5,930 nt of DNA from Candidatus Bipolaricaulota bacterium (GTDB lineage: Bacteria; Bipolaricaulota; Bipolaricaulia; UBA7950; UBA9294), in contig JAGYNL010000102.1 in assembly GCA_018399865.1 (NCBI GenBank), forward strand, positions 1-5,930, written 5' to 3'. Both the position numbers and the translations under genes were made by a program. Under the pieces are notes generated by a model. That model ran no database searches, had not been told where the DNA came from, and saw only the letters and a program-made list of their open reading frames with translations. Shown one piece after another: positions 1-5,825 of this stretch; the stretch's first letter is position 1, and every line of letters begins with the position of its first letter.

Positions 1-49
1 GTACACCAGTTCTCCAAACTGGCGGATTCGGCCGCTCTCCCACCCCTCC
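1..49 (-). tRNA. tRNA-Ser(GGA), 5' half, cut by the window edge
   Basis: Read on the minus strand, a serine tRNA starts at base 49. The 7-nt acceptor strand GGAGGGG (49-43) is followed by T8 G9 and a 3-bp D stem, GGA (40-38) with TCC (26-24), closing an 11-nt loop GAGCGGCCGAA. Next come one linker base and a perfect 5-bp anticodon stem, CCAGT (22-18) with ACTGG (10-6), around the loop TTGGAGA. The anticodon GGA (15-13) reads UCC and UCU serine codons. The last five bases begin the variable arm. The long variable arm expected of tRNA-Ser, the T arm and the 3' acceptor strand lie outside the window. The 3-bp D stem and the GAGCGGCCGAA-type loop are typical of bacterial serine tRNAs. The identity is firm despite truncation. 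Confidence 0.93.
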
Positions 50-62
50 GGCTTACGTGCAG

Positions 63-91
63 ATTCTAGGACCAGCTTGGCTAGATTTCAA
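63..91 (-). promoter_or_regulatory. sigma70-type promoter of the tRNA-Ser gene
   Basis: On the minus strand a -35 box TTGAAA (91-86) and a -10 box TAGAAT (68-63) are separated by exactly 17 bases. Transcription would start near base 56, a few bases before the tRNA 5' end at 49, which fits a short leader removed by RNase P. The promoter lies in the short gap after the lyase gene, so the tRNA need not depend on read-through from it. This is a consensus match only; no start site has been measured. Confidence 0.65.
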
Positions 92-130
92 CTAGGCTTT
101 TGACAGATTAACGAAAACCAGGTATTTAAG

Positions 131-1306
131 TTAAGAGAGGTCTTCTGTTGACAGTAATGCATTCTTCATTCTCTCTATAGCCTTATTGATGTTTGAGCGT
201 TGTGTTGCAAAATTTAGCCTGACAAAACCATCTCCGCCGCATCCAAACCTGGCCCCATCGTTTAGGCCGACCCGTGCTTGGTTAAGAAAGAATTCATGAG
301 GGTTTTGCCCAAGATTGAGACCGCGGCAATCAAGCCAGGCCAGGTATGTTCCCTCTACTGGACTCATGCTGATTCCAGGCAGTTGCTTTTCTATAGCTTG
401 TCGCAAATAGTCTCGATTGCGCTGCAAATATGCGGTCAACTCATCGAACCACTGTTCGCCTTTCGTGTAAGCGGCCTGGGTGACGGTGTAACTCATGATT
501 CCTACTTTTGGAACAAGTCCACGCCTAGTTGTTTCTACTTGCTGCCTAAGATCAGGGTTTGGTACCACCGCGACCGCGCAGCTGATCCCGGCTACATTGA
601 AGGACTTGTTTGGGGCAATCAGTGTAATGGTGCGTTGGGCGATCTCTGGATCGAGGCTAGCTATTGGTATATGAGCTAGCTCGTCGTAGACAAAGTCAGC
701 ATGGATCTCATCCGAACAAATATGCAAATCGTTTTCCAGGCAAATTTCAGCTAGCGTCTCAAGCTCCTTCTTATCAAACACTCGCCCGACTGGATTATGT
801 GGGTTACATAGGATGAATGCAGTGCAATTATGGCTTGCAGCATGCTTCACATCGTCAAAATCTATCTCATAGTGGCCGTTTTTGTCTCGTACTAACTTTG
901 ATGGCCTTGCTTGCATGCCAGCGTGACTTGGAACATCTAGGATAGGGAAGTAAATGGGTGGTTGATAAAGAAGACCGGTGTCAGGCTTTCCAATAGCTTG
1001 TATGACCAAATTAAAGCCAACTGCAACATTGGGAAGGAACACCAACTCTTCTGGTTTTACCTTCCAGTTGTAACGTCGGGCAATCCAGTCTACCACTACA
1101 TCACGTATTTCTGGAGGTTCCTTAGGATATCCGAATACCCCGTGTTTGATGCGTTGCTCCAGAGCTGCAATTATTGCTGGTGGGGCTTGGAAATCCATAT
1201 CAGCAATCCACATTGGCAAGACATCTGCATCAAATAAATCCCATTTAATGCTGTTGCTGCCCCGCCGGTCTACCAGTCGGTTAAAATCATAACTGGCGCT
1301 ATCCAT
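131..1306 (-). CDS. patB: PatB/MalY-type PLP-dependent cystathionine beta-lyase / aminotransferase
   Basis: This is a cytoplasmic fold-type I PLP enzyme of the MalY/PatB group, whose members cleave the C-S bond of cystathionine, cysteine or related thioethers to give a thiol, pyruvate and ammonia. Visible signatures: the N-terminal block SIKWD then LPMWIADMDFQAP (30-42), FGYP (58-61), NPHNP (168-172), SDEIHADF (198-205), the Schiff-base lysine K234 in APNKSFNVAG, a GGDGFVRLN segment (358-365) whose R363 should bind the substrate carboxylate, and D199 placed to contact the pyridine nitrogen. The 391-residue length matches the family (about 390). The start is ATG at 1306-1304; the protein aligns from its first residues with family N-termini and upstream codons do not, although the ribosome site (GGTGGTGG) is weak. 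Family membership is clear, but true substrate (methionine biosynthesis, cysteine desulfhydration or another thioether) cannot be read from sequence. No methionine or sulfur genes adjoin it, and no MalT-like regulator is present. Confidence 0.92.
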   Translation of the reverse strand: MDSASYDFNRLVDRRGSNSIKWDLFDADVLPMWIADMDFQAPPAIIAALEQRIKHGVFGYPKEPPEIRDVVVDWIARRYNWKVKPEELVFLPNVAVGFNLVIQAIGKPDTGLLYQPPIYFPILDVPSHAGMQARPSKLVRDKNGHYEIDFDDVKHAASHNCTAFILCNPHNPVGRVFDKKELETLAEICLENDLHICSDEIHADFVYDELAHIPIASLDPEIAQRTITLIAPNKSFNVAGISCAVAVVPNPDLRQQVETTRRGLVPKVGIMSYTVTQAAYTKGEQWFDELTAYLQRNRDYLRQAIEKQLPGISMSPVEGTYLAWLDCRGLNLGQNPHEFFLNQARVGLNDGARFGCGGDGFVRLNFATQRSNINKAIERMKNALLSTEDLS

Positions 1307-1350
1307 TGTATGCCACCACCCAGAGAATAGATTGCCCGTAAGCTATCGGC

Positions 1351-1379
1351 ATTATCGTCGATTCATAACACTCCAGCAA
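1351..1379 (-). promoter_or_regulatory. candidate promoter of the PatB-type lyase gene
   Basis: On the minus strand TTGCTG (1379-1374) and GATAAT (1356-1351) are 17 bases apart, about 45 bases upstream of the ATG at 1306. The -10 box matches consensus at 5 of 6 positions but the -35 box at only 3 of 6, so this is a moderate candidate. A promoter is expected somewhere in 1307-1466, because the terminator at 1467-1513 should block read-through from the upstream gene. Confidence 0.35.
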
Positions 1380-1466
1380 TAGCTAAAAAAACGAAGCATC
1401 TGCCAGTCTTGAGGTTAGAATCTGTTTGCAGCCGGAGGAATGCATATCATATCAACTACTCTGGTA

Positions 1467-1513
1467 AGAATAAAACAAGGCGCCCCCTATGGGGTTCTAG
1501 GAGGCACCTTTGT
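1467..1513 (-). terminator. Rho-independent terminator of the CARDB-protein gene
   Basis: On the minus strand the arm ACAAAGGTGCCTCC (1513-1500) pairs with GGGGGCGCCTTGT (1487-1475), giving about 13 pairs with one bulged A and two G-U pairs. It is followed by the T-rich run TTTTATTCTT. It starts 27 bases after the TAG stop of the 830-residue secreted protein. The T tract lies only on the minus-strand exit side, so it acts for the minus strand. A smaller CCCC/GGGG hairpin around TAT (1484-1494) can form within the loop region. Confidence 0.88.
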
Positions 1514-1540
1514 TATCGGTTCTAATGACTTACGGCTCCT

Positions 1541-4033
1541 CTATCTGCAGGTAACCGTAGTCTCTGCAGTATTGTTATCCTCGTTACATTCCGCAGGCAC
1601 ATCATCGTAGCAGTCAGCAAATATGGTGATGGTGACTGTACCGCCATCCTCAAGGCTGAAGCTGAATGTCCTGTACTTCTCCTCACCAGCCACGAGTCCC
1701 CCGCTGATGTATGTGATGCTTTCAGCACCGGTCGAGCTCTCCATCCTTACTGTAAACGGACCGGCATCCTGAGCCCCGATGTTCTTCACCGTGTAGCTAA
1801 CATCTACATCGCAGTTAGTCTCATAGTCAACGATTACCTCGTCCCAAGCTACGCACCGCGGAGGGTACACATTGGGTTCCCATCGGATACATTCCCTTTC
1901 ATAGACCGGCTCATCCTGGCAGCGGCAGCTCTCGCGGGTGATTTCTACTGCTATATCCGGGCAGCCTTCGGGAACCTCGCAGCATACGACCCCCGAGGCA
2001 GAGTTGTTTGCTTCACCGTCAGGTTTGCACTCGGGAATAACATTGGTCTCATCAACGGTCATAGCGTAACTACAGCAGTTCTCTTCTGGGCCTAGTGGAG
2101 AAAACGGGAAGGTAAAGGTTACTGTTGCGCTGTTTGTCGGGTTGATCTCGGTCGGGGTTATGGTTGTTTCAACAGCATTTCCTGATCCATCTGAGCAGGT
2201 GTATTTTAGGGCAACGATGAAATCTGATCCTATCGGGGCTGTGCCTATATTGGCAACATTTCCTGTCACAGTAATTGTACAAGCAGGAGTGGCTACGGCC
2301 GTTGCAAGATCACTTCCGGTGGGGCTGCCATCAGGGTAATAATCGCCGCATACGCACAGAGCTGAATCCTCTATGGTGAGGTCAGGGCACCTGCTTTGTG
2401 TAGGTATCTTACAGCATATTGTGCCTACGAACACGTTATTGTGCTCGCCTCCGGGTGGCAGATGGCAACTTTCGTCGATCACGTTGCCTAGATCGACAAA
2501 TAGGCCGAACTTACAACATGGATCACTCAAGTCGGGCGCGAACTGGTAGGAAAAATCCAAAGTTGTAGAACCAGTAGTATTTAACTGGCTTAGCTTTGCA
2601 CCACCAACCGGTTTAGTTGTGGTCCCCATTGCACCCCCTATACAGCCGTAGGCCATGTACACATTAAATGGGGAATCGACCGGTAGTGGATGTGAGATAT
2701 TGGTAATATTAGCCTTTATTTCCACAGTACATAGGGTCCCCGCAGGAGTACCTGTAGGAGCTGGCTCACAAATACACTGGGCTGTGCCGGTTACAGCGAG
2801 GTCGGGACAATCTGGAACTTTCTCCTCACAGCAGACACTGACAGGGGATGTATTGTTGTACTCGCCTCTCGGAGCTTGGTAGCAACCCTCATCAATATCG
2901 CCCTTACTGTCTACAACTAGGGTTGCAGTGCATGTAGGACATGGCCATGTCGGAACAGGAATTCCAAAGGCCGGGAATGTGACATGAACACTACCCGTTG
3001 CATTCAAATGATCAAGCTTAGCTCCCGATAGCGTAACAGTGTATGGACATTCAGCGTGCACACCACAGGCGATCTCGGTTAAGGATACTACAAACGGATC
3101 CGTTACCTCTCCCGAGCCGATGTTGTACACGGTCGCATCTACGGTAATCATACATGACTCGCTGCACTCACATACTGCTGATCCTCCAACTATGAGGTCA
3201 GGGCAAGCTTCGCCTTCAGCTGGTCCTTCACCGGGTGGATAGAGTGGGGAAAGAGCAAACATCGACTCGACTTTCATCAATTGGCCTTGATAGTCCACAT
3301 ATAGAGCATCGGTCTGGAGGGCTCGCGTCTCTAATATCTTGCCTTGAGAACCGGGTTTGTACCAGTCCTCTTCTGCCCACGCAAGATCGATGCCGTAAGT
3401 GTTGGCAGCGATAGGGTCTCTCAAGAATGAGCGTCCAGTGAAGTACAGGTTGCGTCCTTCTTCCTCCTCTAATCCAAGGATCACCCCTTCTTCTTCCACA
3501 AGTTCCTTCATGTAGGCAGAAAATGATGGCTCCGTCTCCAGGCTGAGAATAATCCCTGGGATTGCTTCAGGAGAAAACGCTTTTCCTGTCTTGCGCTCGT
3601 ACTCATTAGGGAAACCGCGATCATAGATTTTAAGTTCAAAGACATCCGGGTACTTGTCAGCGACATACTCGGCAAGGCCGACAAGAAGCCACGCGTCTGT
3701 GCCCTGGCGTTCTTTTTCACACCCCATTGAATGCTTTCCCAGACGGTCAGCAAGCTCGATGGTATCCTGTTCATCGATAATGCCATCTTCGTTTAGATCG
3801 TCAAGCAACAGAACATAGCCGCGATCGTGAAACCAAGCTAGGACCGTCGCTGATTCTACTGCTCTGCTGTACTCCCAGCTACTCTCCCAATCGGAAAGGC
3901 TGGCTAGGCTGATAAGTTGCAGGTCCTCCACCACAAAGCTCTCTGGTGGTTCTTGTTGAGCCAAGGATGGCAAACAAAGAACCATAGAAAGAAACACCGC
4001 GAGGATAGCTTTTGTCTGCAATAGCGATTTCAT
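1541..4033 (-). CDS. Secreted Cys-rich protein with N-terminal peptidase-like/EF-hand domain and four CARDB-like modules
   Basis: 830-residue exported protein of unknown function. Residues 1-25 are a Sec signal peptide: K2 and K8, a hydrophobic core, then PSLA before QQE. No lipobox is present. Residues 26-270 form a domain I cannot assign firmly. It holds an EF-hand-like loop at 79-90 (D-N-D-I-D-D at positions 1, 3, 5, 7, 9, 12) and conserved-looking blocks EDW and LETRALQTDA. Residues 271-276 are a short linker. Four modules follow, at 277-402, 409-541, 549-685 and 691-830; each begins CPD(L/I), and the CARDB-like N-I-G turn is seen in modules 1, 3 and 4 (NIS in 2). CARDB modules are Ig-like adhesion or scaffolding folds in cell-surface proteins. 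By my count the modules contain 40 cysteines, suggesting disulfides outside the cytoplasm. No C-terminal anchor, sorting signal or transmembrane helix is visible, so it is probably released or held non-covalently. A GTG 18 bases upstream at 4051 is in frame, but AAGGAGG at 4045-4039 serves the ATG at 4033. Confidence 0.85.
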   Translation of the reverse strand: MKSLLQTKAILAVFLSMVLCLPSLAQQEPPESFVVEDLQLISLASLSDWESSWEYSRAVESATVLAWFHDRGYVLLLDDLNEDGIIDEQDTIELADRLGKHSMGCEKERQGTDAWLLVGLAEYVADKYPDVFELKIYDRGFPNEYERKTGKAFSPEAIPGIILSLETEPSFSAYMKELVEEEGVILGLEEEEGRNLYFTGRSFLRDPIAANTYGIDLAWAEEDWYKPGSQGKILETRALQTDALYVDYQGQLMKVESMFALSPLYPPGEGPAEGEACPDLIVGGSAVCECSESCMITVDATVYNIGSGEVTDPFVVSLTEIACGVHAECPYTVTLSGAKLDHLNATGSVHVTFPAFGIPVPTWPCPTCTATLVVDSKGDIDEGCYQAPRGEYNNTSPVSVCCEEKVPDCPDLAVTGTAQCICEPAPTGTPAGTLCTVEIKANITNISHPLPVDSPFNVYMAYGCIGGAMGTTTKPVGGAKLSQLNTTGSTTLDFSYQFAPDLSDPCCKFGLFVDLGNVIDESCHLPPGGEHNNVFVGTICCKIPTQSRCPDLTIEDSALCVCGDYYPDGSPTGSDLATAVATPACTITVTGNVANIGTAPIGSDFIVALKYTCSDGSGNAVETTITPTEINPTNSATVTFTFPFSPLGPEENCCSYAMTVDETNVIPECKPDGEANNSASGVVCCEVPEGCPDIAVEITRESCRCQDEPVYERECIRWEPNVYPPRCVAWDEVIVDYETNCDVDVSYTVKNIGAQDAGPFTVRMESSTGAESITYISGGLVAGEEKYRTFSFSLEDGGTVTITIFADCYDDVPAECNEDNNTAETTVTCR
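1544..3205 (-). repeat. Four tandem protein-level modules (CARDB-like, Cys-rich)
   Basis: The repeat units map to 3205-2828, 2809-2411, 2389-1979 and 1963-1544 on the minus strand. Shared landmarks are a CPD(L/I) start, a C-x-C about 11 residues on, a Cys opening the next beta strand, and a turn N-I-G (N-I-S in module 2). Further along come CxxC (module 1) or CC (modules 2 and 3), then an (I/V)-x-E-(G/S)-C or IPEC segment, then NN, then a closing CC in modules 1-3. GAKL followed by LN-x-TGS occurs only in modules 1 and 2. Module 4 lacks the mid-module CC pair and ends in a single Cys next to the C-terminus. The repeats are diverged in DNA, so they are old duplications rather than a slippage tract. 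Confidence 0.8.
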
Positions 4034-4038
4034 CTTCT

Positions 4039-4045
4039 CCTCCTT
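4039..4045 (-). promoter_or_regulatory. ribosome-binding site fixing the start of the secreted protein
   Basis: AAGGAGG (4045-4039 on the minus strand) is a near-perfect anti-16S match, five bases before the ATG at 4033-4031. It lies inside the extra codons that would be added by starting at the in-frame GTG at 4051. The ATG start is therefore preferred, and it also yields a normal signal peptide beginning MKSLLQTK. Confidence 0.85.
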
Positions 4046-4125
4046 CCACACTTAAATTCGGAGCCGCAAACAAAGATGTGACGAACTACTCCGCTTATCT
4101 TTACGAGTCTCTACTCCGTGATTTC

Positions 4126-4155
4126 AGTATAGGAAGGAAGGTAAGAAAGTGTCAA
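4126..4155 (-). promoter_or_regulatory. strong sigma70-type promoter of the CARDB-protein gene
   Basis: On the minus strand a perfect -35 box TTGACA (4155-4150) and a -10 box TATACT (4131-4126) are 18 bases apart. The predicted start is near 4119, giving a leader of about 85 bases. That leader contains a direct repeat, CGGAGTAG, at 4118-4111 and again at 4093-4086. This is the best promoter match in the window. Confidence 0.75.
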
Positions 4156-4204
4156 CTGGCAAAGTACCCGGTCAACAAGTACCAAAAAGAGGTCAATTGT
4201 GACC
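4150..4204. promoter_or_regulatory. operator-like repeat cluster upstream of the CARDB-protein promoter
   Basis: The plus-strand pentamer GTCAA occurs at 4151, 4171 and 4192, so the spacings are 20 and 21 bases, close to two helical turns. The first copy forms part of the -35 box. The last copy lies in a perfect inverted repeat, GGTCA-attg-TGACC (4191-4204). AGTACC also recurs at about 4164 and 4179 between copies. Phased copies touching the -35 box look like a binding array for a transcription factor, but no regulator gene is in the window. The regulatory role is inferred. Confidence 0.4.
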
Positions 4205-4700
4205 GGTTTTCAGGGTTGCTTGTATCTAATGAAGAAAAGACTGCAAAGTGTACAGACGCAAGTAGGTAATTTGCTATCCTCTGGAAGGCGAAGAGAGCTG
4301 TAATATGAACTATGGCTACAGGCATAATCAAGAACCTCTAGGTATAGTTACCTCCTACATCGGCTCAAATGAGAAGAAGACTATTCTACCGCAGGTAACT
4401 TGGTTCACTGGAGCAGGGCTAGCCCCTAGGATCAAATATGCTTTTGCCTTCTTTGTTTGCAGGTTGACCATGTGTGTCTCTTTCCCTGAGTGCTTATGCA
4501 ACGTATTTGGTTAGGCCTGCGTGCTTCTCAGGGTTGAAACCGGCAAAGCGAGTGTTGCAGATTTAGTTTGTGACTAAGCTTAGCTGAAAAGTAAAGTGCT
4601 GATGTGAGGGATGAATTGAAAGCCGCAAAAATAGAACGCTAAAAGACAACGGCGATCACTACGCGTGGTGGTGGGAAACGTGGTTGTAGAGTGCAAGAAC
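4205..4700. other. Divergent intergenic stretch with no convincing gene
   Basis: This is the gap between the two divergent genes beyond their promoter-proximal elements. Short open frames exist, the longest wholly inside being 69 codons at 4305-4514. It lacks a good ribosome site and resembles no family I know. Small palindromes are present: AGGTA-tagt-TACCT (4340-4353), GGGCTAGCCC (4416-4425) and CTAAGCTTAG (4574-4583). None has a T tract, so none reads as a terminator. I see no tRNA, riboswitch fold, CRISPR repeat or insertion-sequence end. Confidence 0.6.
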
Positions 4701-4726
4701 TTGATTACCAGATCTGGTAGTATAGT
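4701..4726 (+). promoter_or_regulatory. putative promoter with embedded palindromic operator for the MBL-fold gene
   Basis: A perfect 14-bp palindrome, TACCAGATCTGGTA (4706-4719), is followed one base later by a -10-like TATAGT (4721-4726), with an A/G-rich leader and the start codon at 4750. TTGATT (4701-4706) precedes it, but a 14-base spacing is too short for a standard -35/-10 pair, so the -35 element is unsure. A dyad between the two boxes is the classic position for a repressor. The regulator is unknown. Confidence 0.5.
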
Positions 4727-4749
4727 CACAAAAGAGAGGTAAATCGATT

Positions 4750-5586
4750 ATGAAGCTAACAGTGCTAGTTGATAACAACACGCTAATTGATAGATATCTT
4801 CTTGGAGAGCCAGCGGTATCCTTCTTGATCGAGGATGGTGGAAAGAAAGCCCTGTTTGACGTTGGCTACTCGGATGCATTCATCAAGAATGCGAGTAAGC
4901 TGTCAGTGGGACTATTGGACGTTGACTACGTAGTGCTCTCCCACTGCCATCTGGATCATACCTGGGGGTTATTACCTCTAGTTCGAATGTACACCGAGTC
5001 TATGATAGAGGGCCTTGCTGTTAAGAGGGCCAGGCTCATTACCCATCCCGCCACGTTTATGCCCCGACAAGGGCCCGGAATGCCAGAGCTTGGTTCTTTG
5101 TTAACGAGGCAGACACTTTCCAAGTTCTTCGATATATCTCTCAGTAATGAGCCAGTATGGCTAACTGAACGGCTAGTCTATCTGGGAGAGATCGAGCGAA
5201 CAAACGATTTTGAAGCCAAGGATCCGATCGGCACCGTGATAGAGAATGGAAAAAGCAAGCCTGATTTCATCCAAGAAGACTCAGCCCTAGCCTATAAATC
5301 CGAAAACGGACTGGTGATAATCACCGGATGTTCGCATGCCGGCATCTGTAACATCGTGGAATACGCGCGCAAGGTCTGTAAGACTGATGAAGTGTTAGAC
5401 ATTATCGGAGGGTTTCATCTGTTGAACCCGCGCCAAGAGCAGTTGCAAGAGACTGCACGCTATATGCAGCGACTCCAGCCAAAGGCAGTACATGCATCTC
5501 ATTGTACCGATCTTAGCTCCAAGATCGCCCTAGCCAAGGTTGTCAATGTACAGGAAGTTGGCTCAGGCCTGGTGCTAAATTACTGA
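4750..5586 (+). CDS. Metallo-beta-lactamase-fold metal-dependent hydrolase (COG1237 type)
   Basis: 278-residue soluble protein without a signal peptide or membrane helix, so cytoplasmic. It shows the metal-binding signature SHCHLDH (64-70; H65, H67, D69, H70). Later candidate ligands or active-site residues are H196 in TGCSHAGICN (192-201), H223 in GGFHL (220-224) and H251 in ASHCTD (249-254). The TGCSHxGI-N block and the GGFHL plus HxSHCT-like ending are characteristic of the COG1237 branch. Members are often annotated as 7,8-dihydropterin-6-methyl-4-(beta-ribofuranosyl)aminobenzene-phosphate synthase after an archaeal methanopterin protein. That label is poorly supported for bacteria, and nothing nearby suggests methanopterin synthesis, so the substrate is unknown. 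The ATG start is supported by GAGGT at 4736-4740, nine bases upstream, and by the N-terminal beta strand KLTVLVDN typical of the family. Length is normal and all motifs are intact. Regulation may run through the palindrome at 4706-4719. No terminator is evident after the TGA. Confidence 0.9.
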   Translation: MKLTVLVDNNTLIDRYLLGEPAVSFLIEDGGKKALFDVGYSDAFIKNASKLSVGLLDVDYVVLSHCHLDHTWGLLPLVRMYTESMIEGLAVKRARLITHPATFMPRQGPGMPELGSLLTRQTLSKFFDISLSNEPVWLTERLVYLGEIERTNDFEAKDPIGTVIENGKSKPDFIQEDSALAYKSENGLVIITGCSHAGICNIVEYARKVCKTDEVLDIIGGFHLLNPRQEQLQETARYMQRLQPKAVHASHCTDLSSKIALAKVVNVQEVGSGLVLNY

Positions 5587-5591
5587 GTTAG

Positions 5592-5825
5592 GTGGGCTTA
5601 GTCTTTCGCATCTTGAGGCATTCTGCTGTAAATGCCGATCTAACACGCAAATGGCTTGCCAAAGGCATGGCAGGTTATACATCTTCGCCTTCGATCGTGT
5701 CGGGAATACTGTATTGTAGCGCTTGGTCTTATTTATATGCGCTAGCAATAGATGATGGTGGGCTGGCGGAATCTGCTTGGCCGATGCTGCAGCAAAACCC
5801 GCAGCATAATGGCCGAGCTGCTTAG
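5592..5825 (+). pseudogene. C-terminal remnant of a PQQ-like beta-propeller protein
   Basis: A 77-codon open frame whose last 60 or so residues (from about 5634) read like the end of a PQQ/BamB-type beta-propeller: a W-x-x-K strand, TSSPSIVSG, a blade-closing YLYALA (47-52), then the terminal tail GGLAESAWPM followed by NPQHNGR. Such proteins normally have several blades (hundreds of residues) and are exported; here only about one blade and the tail survive, because the intact hydrolase gene ends at 5586, just before. The only early start is a GTG at 5592 without a ribosome-binding site and there is no signal peptide, so it is unlikely to be a functional gene. The first 14 codons show no propeller likeness. 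Best read as a 5'-truncated gene left by deletion or rearrangement. The alternative, a real small protein, is less likely. Confidence 0.65.

Noticed and set aside
100..128. Plus-strand TTGACA with TATTTA 17 bases later
   Set aside because: The -10 matches at only 3 of 6 positions, and it would transcribe antisense into the end of the lyase gene. The minus-strand pair in the same gap fits the tRNA gene far better.
278..679. Plus-strand open frames inside the lyase gene (also 962-1237)
   Set aside because: They are antisense shadows of a gene with full family motifs, without ribosome sites or recognisable products.
1440..1608. Plus-strand ATG after GGAGG opening a short frame through the terminator
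   Set aside because: The spacing from GGAGG to ATG is about one base, which is too short, and the frame crosses the terminator and then runs antisense to the CARDB gene.
3997..4008. Possible lipoprotein signal around C20 of the secreted protein
   Set aside because: The residues before the Cys are M-V-L, which do not fit a lipobox (L-[AS]-[GA]-C), and a normal PSLA cleavage site follows.
4034..4051. Upstream in-frame GTG start adding six residues (MWKEEK) to the secreted protein
   Set aside because: The added codons contain the AAGGAGG ribosome site that serves the ATG at 4033, and the GTG itself has no ribosome site.
4012..4269. 85-codon plus-strand open frame overlapping the start of the secreted protein
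   Set aside because: It runs antisense through the signal-peptide codons, the ribosome site and the promoter of a well-supported gene, and resembles no family.
4305..4514. 69-codon plus-strand open frame in the divergent gap
   Set aside because: It has no clear ribosome site and no recognisable domain, its composition is not protein-like, and frames of this length arise by chance in noncoding DNA.
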